Shown here one piece after another: positions 1 through 4,966 of a stretch of DNA of 5,000 nucleotides. Below the pieces are notes generated by a model. The model had not been told where the DNA came from, ran no database searches, and saw only the letters and a list, made by a program, of their open reading frames with translations. Numbering within the stretch: position 1 is the first letter of the stretch; every line of letters begins with the position of its first letter. Both the position numbers and the translations under genes were made by a program. The stretch is from JBDSTZ01 sp039927975 (GTDB taxonomy: Bacteria; Pseudomonadota; Gammaproteobacteria; Burkholderiales; Burkholderiaceae_D), in NCBI GenBank assembly GCA_039927975.1, contig JBDSTZ010000329.1:1-5000 (forward strand), given 5' to 3'.

Positions 1-939
1 GCCGGCGGCGCCATCGCGCTGGCGCTGTGGCGCGGCGCCGGCCTGCGTCCGGCCGCCGCGCTGGCGCTGGCCGGCGGCGCCGTGCTACTGGTGCGCATGA
101 TGATCACCGCGAACAATTTCATGCTCAGCGCCCGCCTGCGCGCGCCATCGCCGCCGCAATTTCAACTCACGAGAACAGCCAGGCTGCGCCTGTTCGCCGA
201 GGAATTTCGCGCGACCATGCTGTATTCCTCGTGGTTCATGCCGCGCGCAAAGGCGGTCAGCGAGGTGTACGCCGACAGCGCCGCGCCGCCTGTGCTGCTG
301 CTGCATGGCTATGTGTGCAACAGCGGCTACTGGTCGCACTTGCTGCCGCACTTGCGCGCGCGCCGCATCAGCCACGCCGCGCCCGACCTCGAACCGCTGA
401 TGGGCGCCATCGACGACTACGTGCCGATGGTGGCGCACGCGCTTGAACAATTGTGTGCGCGCAGTGGCGCGGGCCAGGCCGTGATCGTCGGCCACAGCAT
501 GGGCGGACTGGTCGCGCGCGCCTACCTGCGCGCGCACGGCTCCGCCCGCGTGGCGCGCGTGATCACGCTCGGCACGCCGCACCACGGCACCGGCCTGGCC
601 CAATTCGGTCCGGGCGAAAACGCCGTGCAGATGCGCCGCGCGGCCGACGGCCCGCAGCCCGAGAGCGCCTGGCTGCGCGCGCTGGCCGCCAGCGAGAATG
701 GCGCCACCCGCGCCCTGATCACCTCGCTCTACAGCCACCACGACAATATCGTCGCGCCGGCCAGTTCCTGTGCGCTGCCGGGCGCGGCGAACGTCGAATT
801 GTGCGGCATCGGCCACGTCGCGATGGCGCGCCACCCGCTGGTGCTGGCGCGCGTTCTTGATGAGCTCGCGGCGCTGCCGGCCGCCGCCGCACAGCAGGCG
901 CGCCCGACCGCGTGTTCGCCCAAAAGCATGATAGAGTGA
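1..939 (+). CDS. Membrane-anchored alpha/beta-fold hydrolase (lipase/esterase type), 5'-partial
   Basis: The frame is open from the first base to the TGA at 937-939, so the gene begins left of the window. A GTG at 82 and ATGs at 97/100 are possible internal starts, but the hydrophobic coding upstream argues against them. The visible N-terminus is Ala/Leu-rich and membrane-like: the end of one hydrophobic stretch (about 10-30), then a second (about 55-96). After a linker comes an alpha/beta-hydrolase core. It has the oxyanion-hole HG in VLLLHGY (His-Gly at 304-309) and the nucleophile elbow GHSMGG with Ser at 496-498. The likely acid is Asp at 742-744 in SHHDNIV, and the likely catalytic His is at 814-816 in GIGHVAM. 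The order and spacing match a Ser-Asp-His triad. GTPHHGTG (about 571-594) is typical of the triacylglycerol-lipase/PGAP1-like group. It probably hydrolyses lipid or ester substrates at the inner membrane; the substrate is unknown. It is followed by a separate regulator gene rather than an obvious lipase partner. The fold is nearly certain and the membrane anchor likely. Confidence 0.88.
   Translation, partial: AGGAIALALWRGAGLRPAAALALAGGAVLLVRMMITANNFMLSARLRAPSPPQFQLTRTARLRLFAEEFRATMLYSSWFMPRAKAVSEVYADSAAPPVLLLHGYVCNSGYWSHLLPHLRARRISHAAPDLEPLMGAIDDYVPMVAHALEQLCARSGAGQAVIVGHSMGGLVARAYLRAHGSARVARVITLGTPHHGTGLAQFGPGENAVQMRRAADGPQPESAWLRALAASENGATRALITSLYSHHDNIVAPASSCALPGAANVELCGIGHVAMARHPLVLARVLDELAALPAAAAQQARPTACSPKSMIE
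929..937 (+). promoter_or_regulatory. Possible extended -10 promoter for the REC-EAL-REC gene
   Basis: TGATAGAGT, read as TG-n-TAGAGT, has an extended -10 TG and four of six matches to TATAAT. It overlaps the last codons of the hydrolase gene. No convincing -35 hexamer lies 16-18 bases upstream, which extended -10 promoters can tolerate. Initiation near 944 would give a leader of about 40 bases before the GTG at 986. This is a pattern match only, and readthrough from the hydrolase gene is equally possible. Confidence 0.28.
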
Positions 940-972
940 TGCGAAGAAATACTGTTCCCGCTTAGCCGACAC

Positions 973-976
973 GGAG
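973..976 (+). promoter_or_regulatory. Shine-Dalgarno GGAG fixing the GTG start at 986
   Basis: GGAG lies nine bases upstream of the GTG at 986, in a good position for a ribosome-binding site. No ATG near the start is in frame until Met15, which lies inside the receiver domain. Using it would delete the first beta strand and the acidic residues, so GTG is the natural start. Confidence 0.65.
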
Positions 977-985
977 TGGCCCCGA

Positions 986-2608
986 GTGCCCGCACGCATC
1001 CTGATTATTGAAGACAATCCCACCAATATGGAATTGATGGGATATTTGCTGACCGCCTTCGGCCACCTTCCACTGATGGCCTACGACGGCGCCAGCGGGG
1101 TGGCGATGGCGCGCGCCGAGCGGCCCGACCTGATCCTGTGCGACGTCCACCTGCCGCACATGGATGGCTTGAGCGTGGTCGCGGCACTGCGCGCCGACCC
1201 TGCGCTGGCGGCCATGCCGGTGCTGGCGGTGACGGCGCTGGCGATGGTGGGCGACCGCGAACGCTTGCTGGCGGCCGGTTTCGACGGCTACGTCGGTAAG
1301 CCGATCGAGCCCGACAGTTTCCTGGCCATGCTCGAACCTTTCCTGGCACGCCCGAGCGCGCCGGCCGCGGAGCCCATGCATGCCGCGCCGGCCGCGCAGG
1401 CCGAGAACGCCGACAACGCCCTCTACACCGCCCTGCAACACGCCATCGAGCACGAGGAATTCGTGCTGCACTACCAGCCCAAGGTGCACATCGGCTCGGG
1501 CCGCATCCACGGCGCCGAGGCGCTGCTGCGCTGGCAGCGGCCGGGCCACGGCTTGCTGGCGCCGGCCGAGTTCATGCCGATGCTCGAACAGAGCGGCCTG
1601 ATCGGCGTGACCGGGCGCTGGGTGCTGCGCGAAGCGTGCCGCCAGCTGGCCGCCTGGGGCAATTCGTCGACCGGTCCGGTGCACCTGGCGCTCAATCTGT
1701 CGCGCCTGCAACTGTCGGGCGCCGAGCTGGAACAGGAAGTGCGCCACGCGCTCCACGAGCACGACGTCGCGCCGCGCCTGCTGTCGCTCGAATTCGGCGA
1801 GGCCGACCTGATCGACCTGGGGCCGGACGCCTTCATCACCCTGCGCGCCCTGCGCGCGCTCGGCATCCGCATCGCGCTCGACGACTTCGGCAGCACCCAC
1901 GCCATCCTGGCCCAGCTCAAGCACCTGCCGATCGACACCATCAAGATCGACATCGCGCCGATCCGCCAGCTGGTCGCCAGCACGGCCGACTCGGCCATCG
2001 TGCAAGCGATCATCGAAGTCGGCCACAGCATGGGGCTCGAAGTGGTGGCCGAAGGCGTCGAGACCGAGGTGCAACTGGCCTTCCTGCGGCGCCACGGCTG
2101 CGACGCGCTGCAGGGCGACGTCTTTAGCGCGCCCTTGGCCGGCAAGGCCTTCGCCCAGTTGCTGGCCGCCGGAAAACGGCTGACTTCGGCGCCGGCCGCC
2201 GCCGACGCCGGCCAGGCGCCGACCCTGCTGGTGGTCGACGACGACCCCTTCATGCGCGAAGTGCTGGGCGACTTTCTCGAAGACGAGGGCTACCGCATCC
2301 TCAGCGCCGCCAACGCCGACGAGGGCTTCGCGCTGCTGGCGCGCCATCCGGTGCAACTGATCGTCTGCGACCAGTGCATGCCCGGCATGAGCGGCATCGA
2401 ATTCATGGCCGGCGCGCGCCAGCTGTGCCCCGACAGTTTCCGCGTGCTGCTCTCTGGCGTGTCCGACCTCGGCCCCATTGTCGAGGCCGTCAACCAGGGC
2501 TTGATCGACCGCTTCTACAGCAAGCCGTGGAACGGCACCGAGCTGCGCGAACAGTTGCGCGAAGGGTTGCGCCTGCAGCAGCGCCGGCTCGGCGCAGGGC
2601 CGGCCTGA
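986..2608 (+). CDS. Response regulator with receiver-EAL-receiver architecture (cyclic-di-GMP signalling)
   Basis: A 540-residue cytoplasmic protein with no membrane segment. Receiver 1 (about 4-121) has E9/D10, phospho-acceptor D53 in LILCDVHLPHMDG, T83 and K105-P106. An Ala/Pro-rich linker (about 122-143) leads to an EAL domain (about 145-398), the family that hydrolyses c-di-GMP to pGpG. The EAL metal, substrate and catalytic positions are present: E178 (EALLR, with R182), N237, E269, D299/D300, K320, E356 (AEGVET) and Q376. However, the loop 6 consensus DDFGTGYSSL reads DDFGSTHAIL, the LExTE motif reads LEFGE, and KIDRSF reads KIDIAP. Receiver 2 (about 412-535) has D418-D420, acceptor D462 in LIVCDQCMPGMSG, S490 and K513-P514-W515. 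It therefore probably receives two phosphorylation inputs and controls, or senses, c-di-GMP. No histidine kinase or GGDEF gene is in the window. The domain calls are firm. Whether the EAL is a working phosphodiesterase or a binding/regulatory module is open. Confidence 0.93.
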   Translation: MPARILIIEDNPTNMELMGYLLTAFGHLPLMAYDGASGVAMARAERPDLILCDVHLPHMDGLSVVAALRADPALAAMPVLAVTALAMVGDRERLLAAGFDGYVGKPIEPDSFLAMLEPFLARPSAPAAEPMHAAPAAQAENADNALYTALQHAIEHEEFVLHYQPKVHIGSGRIHGAEALLRWQRPGHGLLAPAEFMPMLEQSGLIGVTGRWVLREACRQLAAWGNSSTGPVHLALNLSRLQLSGAELEQEVRHALHEHDVAPRLLSLEFGEADLIDLGPDAFITLRALRALGIRIALDDFGSTHAILAQLKHLPIDTIKIDIAPIRQLVASTADSAIVQAIIEVGHSMGLEVVAEGVETEVQLAFLRRHGCDALQGDVFSAPLAGKAFAQLLAAGKRLTSAPAAADAGQAPTLLVVDDDPFMREVLGDFLEDEGYRILSAANADEGFALLARHPVQLIVCDQCMPGMSGIEFMAGARQLCPDSFRVLLSGVSDLGPIVEAVNQGLIDRFYSKPWNGTELREQLREGLRLQQRRLGAGPA

Positions 2609-2707
2609 GTGCTCTTGACTGGCCGCGCGGCTGGGCTGCCGGTGCTGCCTGCGCCTGCGGCGGCCGCGTCCGCCACGCCGGGAACGCCCGCCGGAGCTGT
2701 GCCATTC

Positions 2708-2737
2708 GGTGGTATGCTGGGCGCGAGAGAAACCACC
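2708..2737. repeat. Inverted repeat GGTGGT-N18-ACCACC around the tetR promoter
   Basis: GGTGGT at 2708-2713 and ACCACC at 2732-2737 are perfect six-base inverted copies with 24 bases between half-site starts. The left arm overlaps the proposed -10 and the right arm lies just after the likely transcription start, so the pair would act at DNA level rather than as an RNA hairpin. Many TetR regulators bind palindromes over their own promoters, but the spacing here is wider than usual and a six-base match may be chance. Confidence 0.35.
2710..2718 (+). promoter_or_regulatory. Possible extended -10 promoter for the tetR-TPR-LOG operon
   Basis: TGGTATGCT reads as TG-n-TATGCT: an extended -10 with four of six matches to TATAAT. 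No clear -35 sits at the right distance. Initiation near 2725 would give a leader of about 40 bases before the ATG at 2767. The element sits inside the left part of the GGTGGT/ACCACC inverted repeat, where a bound regulator could block polymerase. Confidence 0.4.
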
Positions 2738-2742
2738 ACTGA

Positions 2743-2762
2743 CAGAGACTGCCAGAGACCGC
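2743..2762 (+). repeat. Tandem 10-base direct repeat over the tetR ribosome-binding site
   Basis: CAGAGACTGC (2743-2752) is followed directly by CAGAGACCGC (2753-2762), a head-to-tail repeat with one mismatch. The period is about one DNA helical turn. The second copy contains AGAGA (2754-2758), the only Shine-Dalgarno-like sequence before the ATG at 2767 (eight bases). It could be a protein-binding site or a translation-control element, or simply local slippage. Confidence 0.45.
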
Positions 2763-2766
2763 CGCC

Positions 2767-3453
2767 ATGCTTCAAAAAGCGCCACGCCGCACCCGCGAAC
2801 GCATCCTCGAACTGTCGCTGAGGCTGTTTAACGAGTTTGGCGAGCCGAACATCACCACCACCGTGATCGCCGACGAGCTGAGCATATCGCCCGGCAATCT
2901 GTACTACCACTTCCGCAACAAGGACGACATCGTCAACTCGATCTTCGTCCAGTTCGAGGCCGAGATCGAGCGCATCCTCACCGTGCCGCAGGGGCGCCGC
3001 TCCAACATCGACGACGTCTGGACCTATCTGCACCTGATGTTCGAACTGATCTGGCGCTACCGCTTTTTCTACCGCGACCTCAACGACCTGCTCTCGCGCA
3101 ACCGCAAGCTCGAACTGCATTTCAAGCTGATCCTGGCGCACAAGATCAAGGTCGCGCGCCAGCTGTGCGAGGACTTGCAGCGCGAACAGGCGCTCGAGGC
3201 GAGCGAGACCGAGATCACCGCCATGGCCACCAACATGGTGGTGGTGGCGACCTACTGGCTGTCTTACGAATACGTGCGCAACCCGCGCAAGTACAGCGAA
3301 CAGCAAGCCATGTCGGACGCGCTCGGGCGCGGCTGCTACCAGGTGCTGTCACTGATCGGCCCCTACCTGCGCGGCCAGACCCACTTGCTGTTCAAAAAAC
3401 TGTCGGACGACTACCTGCAACAGCTTGAGCAGCGCGCCGGCGCGCCAGCCTAG
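2767..3453 (+). CDS. TetR/AcrR-family transcriptional regulator
   Basis: A 228-residue protein of normal TetR length. The N-terminal DNA-binding domain spans about residues 7-60: helix 1 from RRTRERILELSLRLFNEFG, then the helix-turn-helix around 28-51, ending in the family signature SPGNLYYHFRNKDDIV (41-56). The C-terminal ligand-binding half (about 61-220) is all-helical and rich in aromatic and basic residues (IWRYRFFYRDLNDLL, about 94-108). It resembles the TetR subgroup with the 'bacterial transcriptional repressor' C-terminal domain. The ATG at 2767 fits the domain start exactly, although its Shine-Dalgarno (AGAGA) is weak. It is first in a probable three-gene operon: the next ORF starts 15 bases after its TAG. 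It probably represses its own operon in response to a small molecule that cannot be identified from the sequence. Confidence 0.93.
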   Translation: MLQKAPRRTRERILELSLRLFNEFGEPNITTTVIADELSISPGNLYYHFRNKDDIVNSIFVQFEAEIERILTVPQGRRSNIDDVWTYLHLMFELIWRYRFFYRDLNDLLSRNRKLELHFKLILAHKIKVARQLCEDLQREQALEASETEITAMATNMVVVATYWLSYEYVRNPRKYSEQQAMSDALGRGCYQVLSLIGPYLRGQTHLLFKKLSDDYLQQLEQRAGAPA

Positions 3454-3456
3454 AAC

Positions 3457-3462
3457 GAGGAA
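3457..3462 (+). promoter_or_regulatory. Shine-Dalgarno GAGGAA for the TPR-like gene
   Basis: GAGGAA sits six bases before the ATG at 3469, just after the tetR stop. It is the strongest ribosome-binding site in this cluster. It supports ATG 3469 over the out-of-frame ATG at 3474. Confidence 0.7.
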
Positions 3463-3468
3463 CCCGCC

Positions 3469-4278
3469 ATGCCATGGATTGCCACCCCCACGCCCGACCC
3501 CGACCACCTGCACGACGCCGACAGCCTGCGCGCGGCCTGGCCGCTGCTGCACCGCGGCGACGCCGAACCGTTTCCGGCCAAGGCCAGGATCGTCGACGCC
3601 TGGATCGCCTTTCACGCCGGCCAGTTCGAGCGCGCCCGCCGCATGGGTCTCGACGCCGGCCTCGACGGCTACGCGGTGGCCCACAAGGCCAGCTGCATCT
3701 ACGCCAGCTTCATTGAAACGAGCGAAAAGAAAAAGCTCGACATCTTCGAGGAAGTGGCCGAGCGCTGCGAGCGGCAAAAGCTCGAACAGCCCGACAATCC
3801 GGCCGGCTTCTACTGGTACGCCTTCGGCTTCGGCCGCTACGCCCAGGGCATCTCGATCGTCAAGGCGCTGGCCCAGGGCGCCGCGCCCAAGGTCCGCGCC
3901 AGCTTGGAGCGCGCCATCGCGCTGGCGCCGGCCCACGCCGAGGCCCACACCGCGCTCGGCGTGTTCCACACCGAGATCGTCGCCAGCGTCGGTTCGATGA
4001 TAGGCAACCTGACCTACGGCGTCAAGCGCGAGGAGGCGGTGCGGGCCTTCCGGCGCGCGCTCGAACTCGACCCCGGCTCGGCGATCGGCCGCATCGAATA
4101 CGCGCGCGGGCTGCAAAAGCTCGAAGGCAAAAAAGCCTGCGGCGCGGCGCGCGACCTGTACGCCGAGGCCGCCGCACTGGCCCCGCACGACGCCATGACG
4201 GCGCTGCACCAGGCGCTGGCGGCCGAACTGGCGCGCGGCGTGCCCCAGGTCGCGCTGGCGCAGGGCAACGGCGCATGA
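3469..4278 (+). CDS. Tetratricopeptide-like helical-repeat protein of unknown function
   Basis: A 269-residue soluble protein with no signal peptide or membrane helix. It is built of paired helices with TPR-style spacing. The clearest repeats are LERAIALAPAHAEAHTALG (about 146-164), EEAVRAFRRALELDPGSAIG (about 188-207) and ARDLYAEAAALAPHDA (about 227-242); each ends in the A/L-x-P turn typical of TPRs. Helical pairs also appear at about 38-82. Residues 111-142 (from NPAGFYWYAFGFGRYAQG) and the stretch SMIGNLTYGVKREEAV (176-191) interrupt the repeats. This pattern recalls the TPR-like family that includes eukaryotic RMDN (regulator of microtubule dynamics) proteins; that similarity is from memory and weak. 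It likely acts as a protein-binding scaffold. It lies 15 bases after tetR and its stop overlaps the LOG start (ATGA), so it is probably translationally coupled to LOG. The gene is certain; its function is not known. Confidence 0.85.
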   Translation: MPWIATPTPDPDHLHDADSLRAAWPLLHRGDAEPFPAKARIVDAWIAFHAGQFERARRMGLDAGLDGYAVAHKASCIYASFIETSEKKKLDIFEEVAERCERQKLEQPDNPAGFYWYAFGFGRYAQGISIVKALAQGAAPKVRASLERAIALAPAHAEAHTALGVFHTEIVASVGSMIGNLTYGVKREEAVRAFRRALELDPGSAIGRIEYARGLQKLEGKKACGAARDLYAEAAALAPHDAMTALHQALAAELARGVPQVALAQGNGA

Positions 4279-4820
4279 GGGCGATCGCGGTCTATTGCGG
4301 CGCCTCGGCCGGCGCCACGCCGCGCTACGCCGACGCCGCGCGCGCGATGGCGCAGGCGCTGGTCGAACACAATATCGGCCTGGTCTACGGCGGCGGCAAC
4401 GTCGGCCTGATGGGCGTGATCGCCGACGAAGTGCTGCGCCTGGGCGGCGAGGTGAGCGGGGTGATTCCGCGCGCCCTGCTGGCGCGCGAACTGGGCCACA
4501 CGGGCCTGACGCGCCAGTTCGTCGTCAAGGACATGCACGAGCGCAAAGCCATGATGAGCGAGCTGTCCGACGGCTTCATCGCCATGCCGGGCGGGCTGGG
4601 CACGCTGGAGGAACTGTTCGAGATGCTGACCTGGTCGCAGCTGGGCATCCACCACAAGCCGGTCGGCCTGTTCAATGTGGGCGGCTTCTACGACGGCCTG
4701 GTCGGCTTCGTCGGCCACCAGCAGGCCGAGGGTTTCGTGCGCGCCGAACACGCCGCGCTGATGCTGGTCGAGGCCGAGCCGGTCGCGCTGGTGCGCCGCT
4801 TGCAGGGCTGGCGGCGCTAG
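4275..4820 (+). CDS. LOG-family (TIGR00730-type) nucleoside 5'-monophosphate phosphoribohydrolase
   Basis: A 181-residue Rossmann-fold cytoplasmic enzyme of typical LOG length. It opens with a nucleotide-binding strand (AIAVYCGAS, 3-11) and has a glycine-rich turn GGGNVGLMG (39-47). MHERKAMM (87-94) carries the conserved Arg90/Lys91, and the hallmark PGGLGTLEE (105-113) carries the catalytic-site Glu. LOG enzymes cleave the N-glycosidic bond of nucleoside 5'-monophosphates, releasing the base and ribose 5-phosphate. Plant and some bacterial members activate cytokinins, while many bacterial ones are thought to act on AMP or modified nucleotides; which applies here cannot be told. Older annotations call this family lysine decarboxylase, which is wrong. 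The ATG at 4275 overlaps the previous stop by four bases, with a weak AGGG at 4262-4265, so reinitiation after the TPR gene is likely. The gene ends with TAG at 4818-4820. Confidence 0.94.
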   Translation: MRAIAVYCGASAGATPRYADAARAMAQALVEHNIGLVYGGGNVGLMGVIADEVLRLGGEVSGVIPRALLARELGHTGLTRQFVVKDMHERKAMMSELSDGFIAMPGGLGTLEELFEMLTWSQLGIHHKPVGLFNVGGFYDGLVGFVGHQQAEGFVRAEHAALMLVEAEPVALVRRLQGWRR

Positions 4821-4833
4821 GAGTTTCGCACTG

Positions 4834-4935
4834 ATGGAGCCGCGCCGTCATCCGATAGTCCGTTTGGTAAACCGGGCGGTTTCAAGTATCAAGCGCAACA
4901 CTGGGTTAATTAACAGTGTCGGTCGGATGTTGTAG
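4834..4935 (+). CDS. Possible 33-residue basic small protein (uncertain)
   Basis: ATG at 4834 opens a 33-codon frame ending at TAG 4933-4935. GGAG at 4820-4823, overlapping the end of the LOG stop codon, lies ten bases upstream and could serve as Shine-Dalgarno. The product would be strongly basic (six Arg, one Lys, one His, one Glu) with alternating hydrophobic residues, e.g. RRHPIVRLVNRAV (4-16), giving an amphipathic helix. Against it: codons such as ATA, GTA, TTA and AGT are unlike the neighbouring genes, and two inverted repeats run through it. It is more likely untranslated than not. Confidence 0.18.
   Translation: MEPRRHPIVRLVNRAVSSIKRNTGLINSVGRML
4869..4882 (+). terminator. Weak terminator-like hairpin AAACC-GGGC-GGTTT
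   Basis: AAACC (4869-4873) pairs perfectly with GGTTT (4878-4882) around a four-base loop, 48 bases after the LOG stop. The stem is short and only three T residues are present, all within the stem, so strong intrinsic termination is doubtful. AAAC can alternatively pair with GTTT at 4862-4865, so two exclusive folds are possible. Confidence 0.22.
4898..4919. repeat. Inverted repeat ACACTG-N10-CAGTGT centred on TTAATTAA
   Basis: ACACTG (4898-4903) and CAGTGT (4914-4919) are perfect inverted copies. The ten bases between them include the palindrome TTAATTAA (4906-4913), so the structure is nearly nested. As RNA it gives a six-pair stem with a small inner extension; as DNA it resembles an operator. 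No T run follows on either strand. It lies just upstream of the -35 of the rightward promoter candidate. Confidence 0.5.
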
Positions 4936-4958
4936 CAATTCGATGTGCCGAGTATAAA
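4930..4958 (+). promoter_or_regulatory. Candidate rightward sigma70 promoter (TTGTAG-N17-TATAAA)
   Basis: TATAAA (4953-4958) matches five of six -10 positions. TTGTAG (4930-4935) shares the TTG of the -35 box, and the spacer is exactly 17 bases. Initiation near 4965 would produce a transcript running off the right edge and starting with GC-rich hairpins. It is the best promoter match in the window and implies a gene or RNA to the right. Confidence 0.45.
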
Positions 4959-4966
4959 CGACGAGC

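Larger units (their letters stand above)
2609..2766 (+). other. Intergenic control region between the REC-EAL-REC and tetR genes
   Basis: This stretch has no credible gene. Its first half is very GC-rich and contains the palindrome GCCGCGCGGC (2622-2631) and a hairpin-capable GGCGG/CCGCC pair (2659-2663 with 2670-2674, six-base loop). Neither is followed by a T run, so no intrinsic terminator is supported for the upstream gene. The second half holds the candidate tetR promoter, an inverted repeat and a tandem repeat, listed separately. Confidence 0.6.

Noticed and set aside
85..1026. A 313-codon minus-strand frame opposite the hydrolase
   Set aside because: It is antisense to a gene with a clear Ser-Asp-His triad. 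Its product is Arg/Ala/Gly-rich with no domain, a composition artefact.
2614..2619. TTGACT, a five-of-six match to a -35 box
   Set aside because: No -10-like hexamer occurs 16-18 bases downstream, where the sequence is entirely GC-rich, so it does not make a promoter alone.
2622..2674. GC palindromes that might terminate the REC-EAL-REC transcript
   Set aside because: GCCGCGCGGC and GGCGG/CCGCC can fold but have no T run after them. Such short GC inverted repeats are expected often at this base composition.
962..2785. A 607-codon open frame on the minus strand, longer than the sense gene
   Set aside because: It lies antisense to the REC-EAL-REC gene, whose frame shows two complete receiver motifs and an EAL signature. 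The antisense product is a low-complexity Arg/Gln/Gly/His-rich sequence with no recognisable domain, as expected from high GC at third positions.
3225..3250. Local GTG/CAC-rich repeats (ATGGTGGTGGTGGCG) inside tetR
   Set aside because: They encode a run of Met-Val-Val-Val-Ala in a helix and reflect codon preference, not a repeat element.
2515..3306. A 263-codon minus-strand frame across the tetR region
   Set aside because: It overlaps the tetR gene and its control region. The translation mirrors sense codons (V/D/L-rich) and has no family signature.
4014..4751. A 245-codon minus-strand frame opposite the LOG gene
   Set aside because: The sense frame has the PGGxGTxxE hallmark of LOG enzymes, and the antisense frame has no motif or ribosome-binding site.
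4275..4820. Lysine decarboxylase as the product name for the last gene
   Set aside because: This is a historical misannotation of the PGGxGTxxE family. The protein lacks the PLP-binding fold and length of true lysine decarboxylases.
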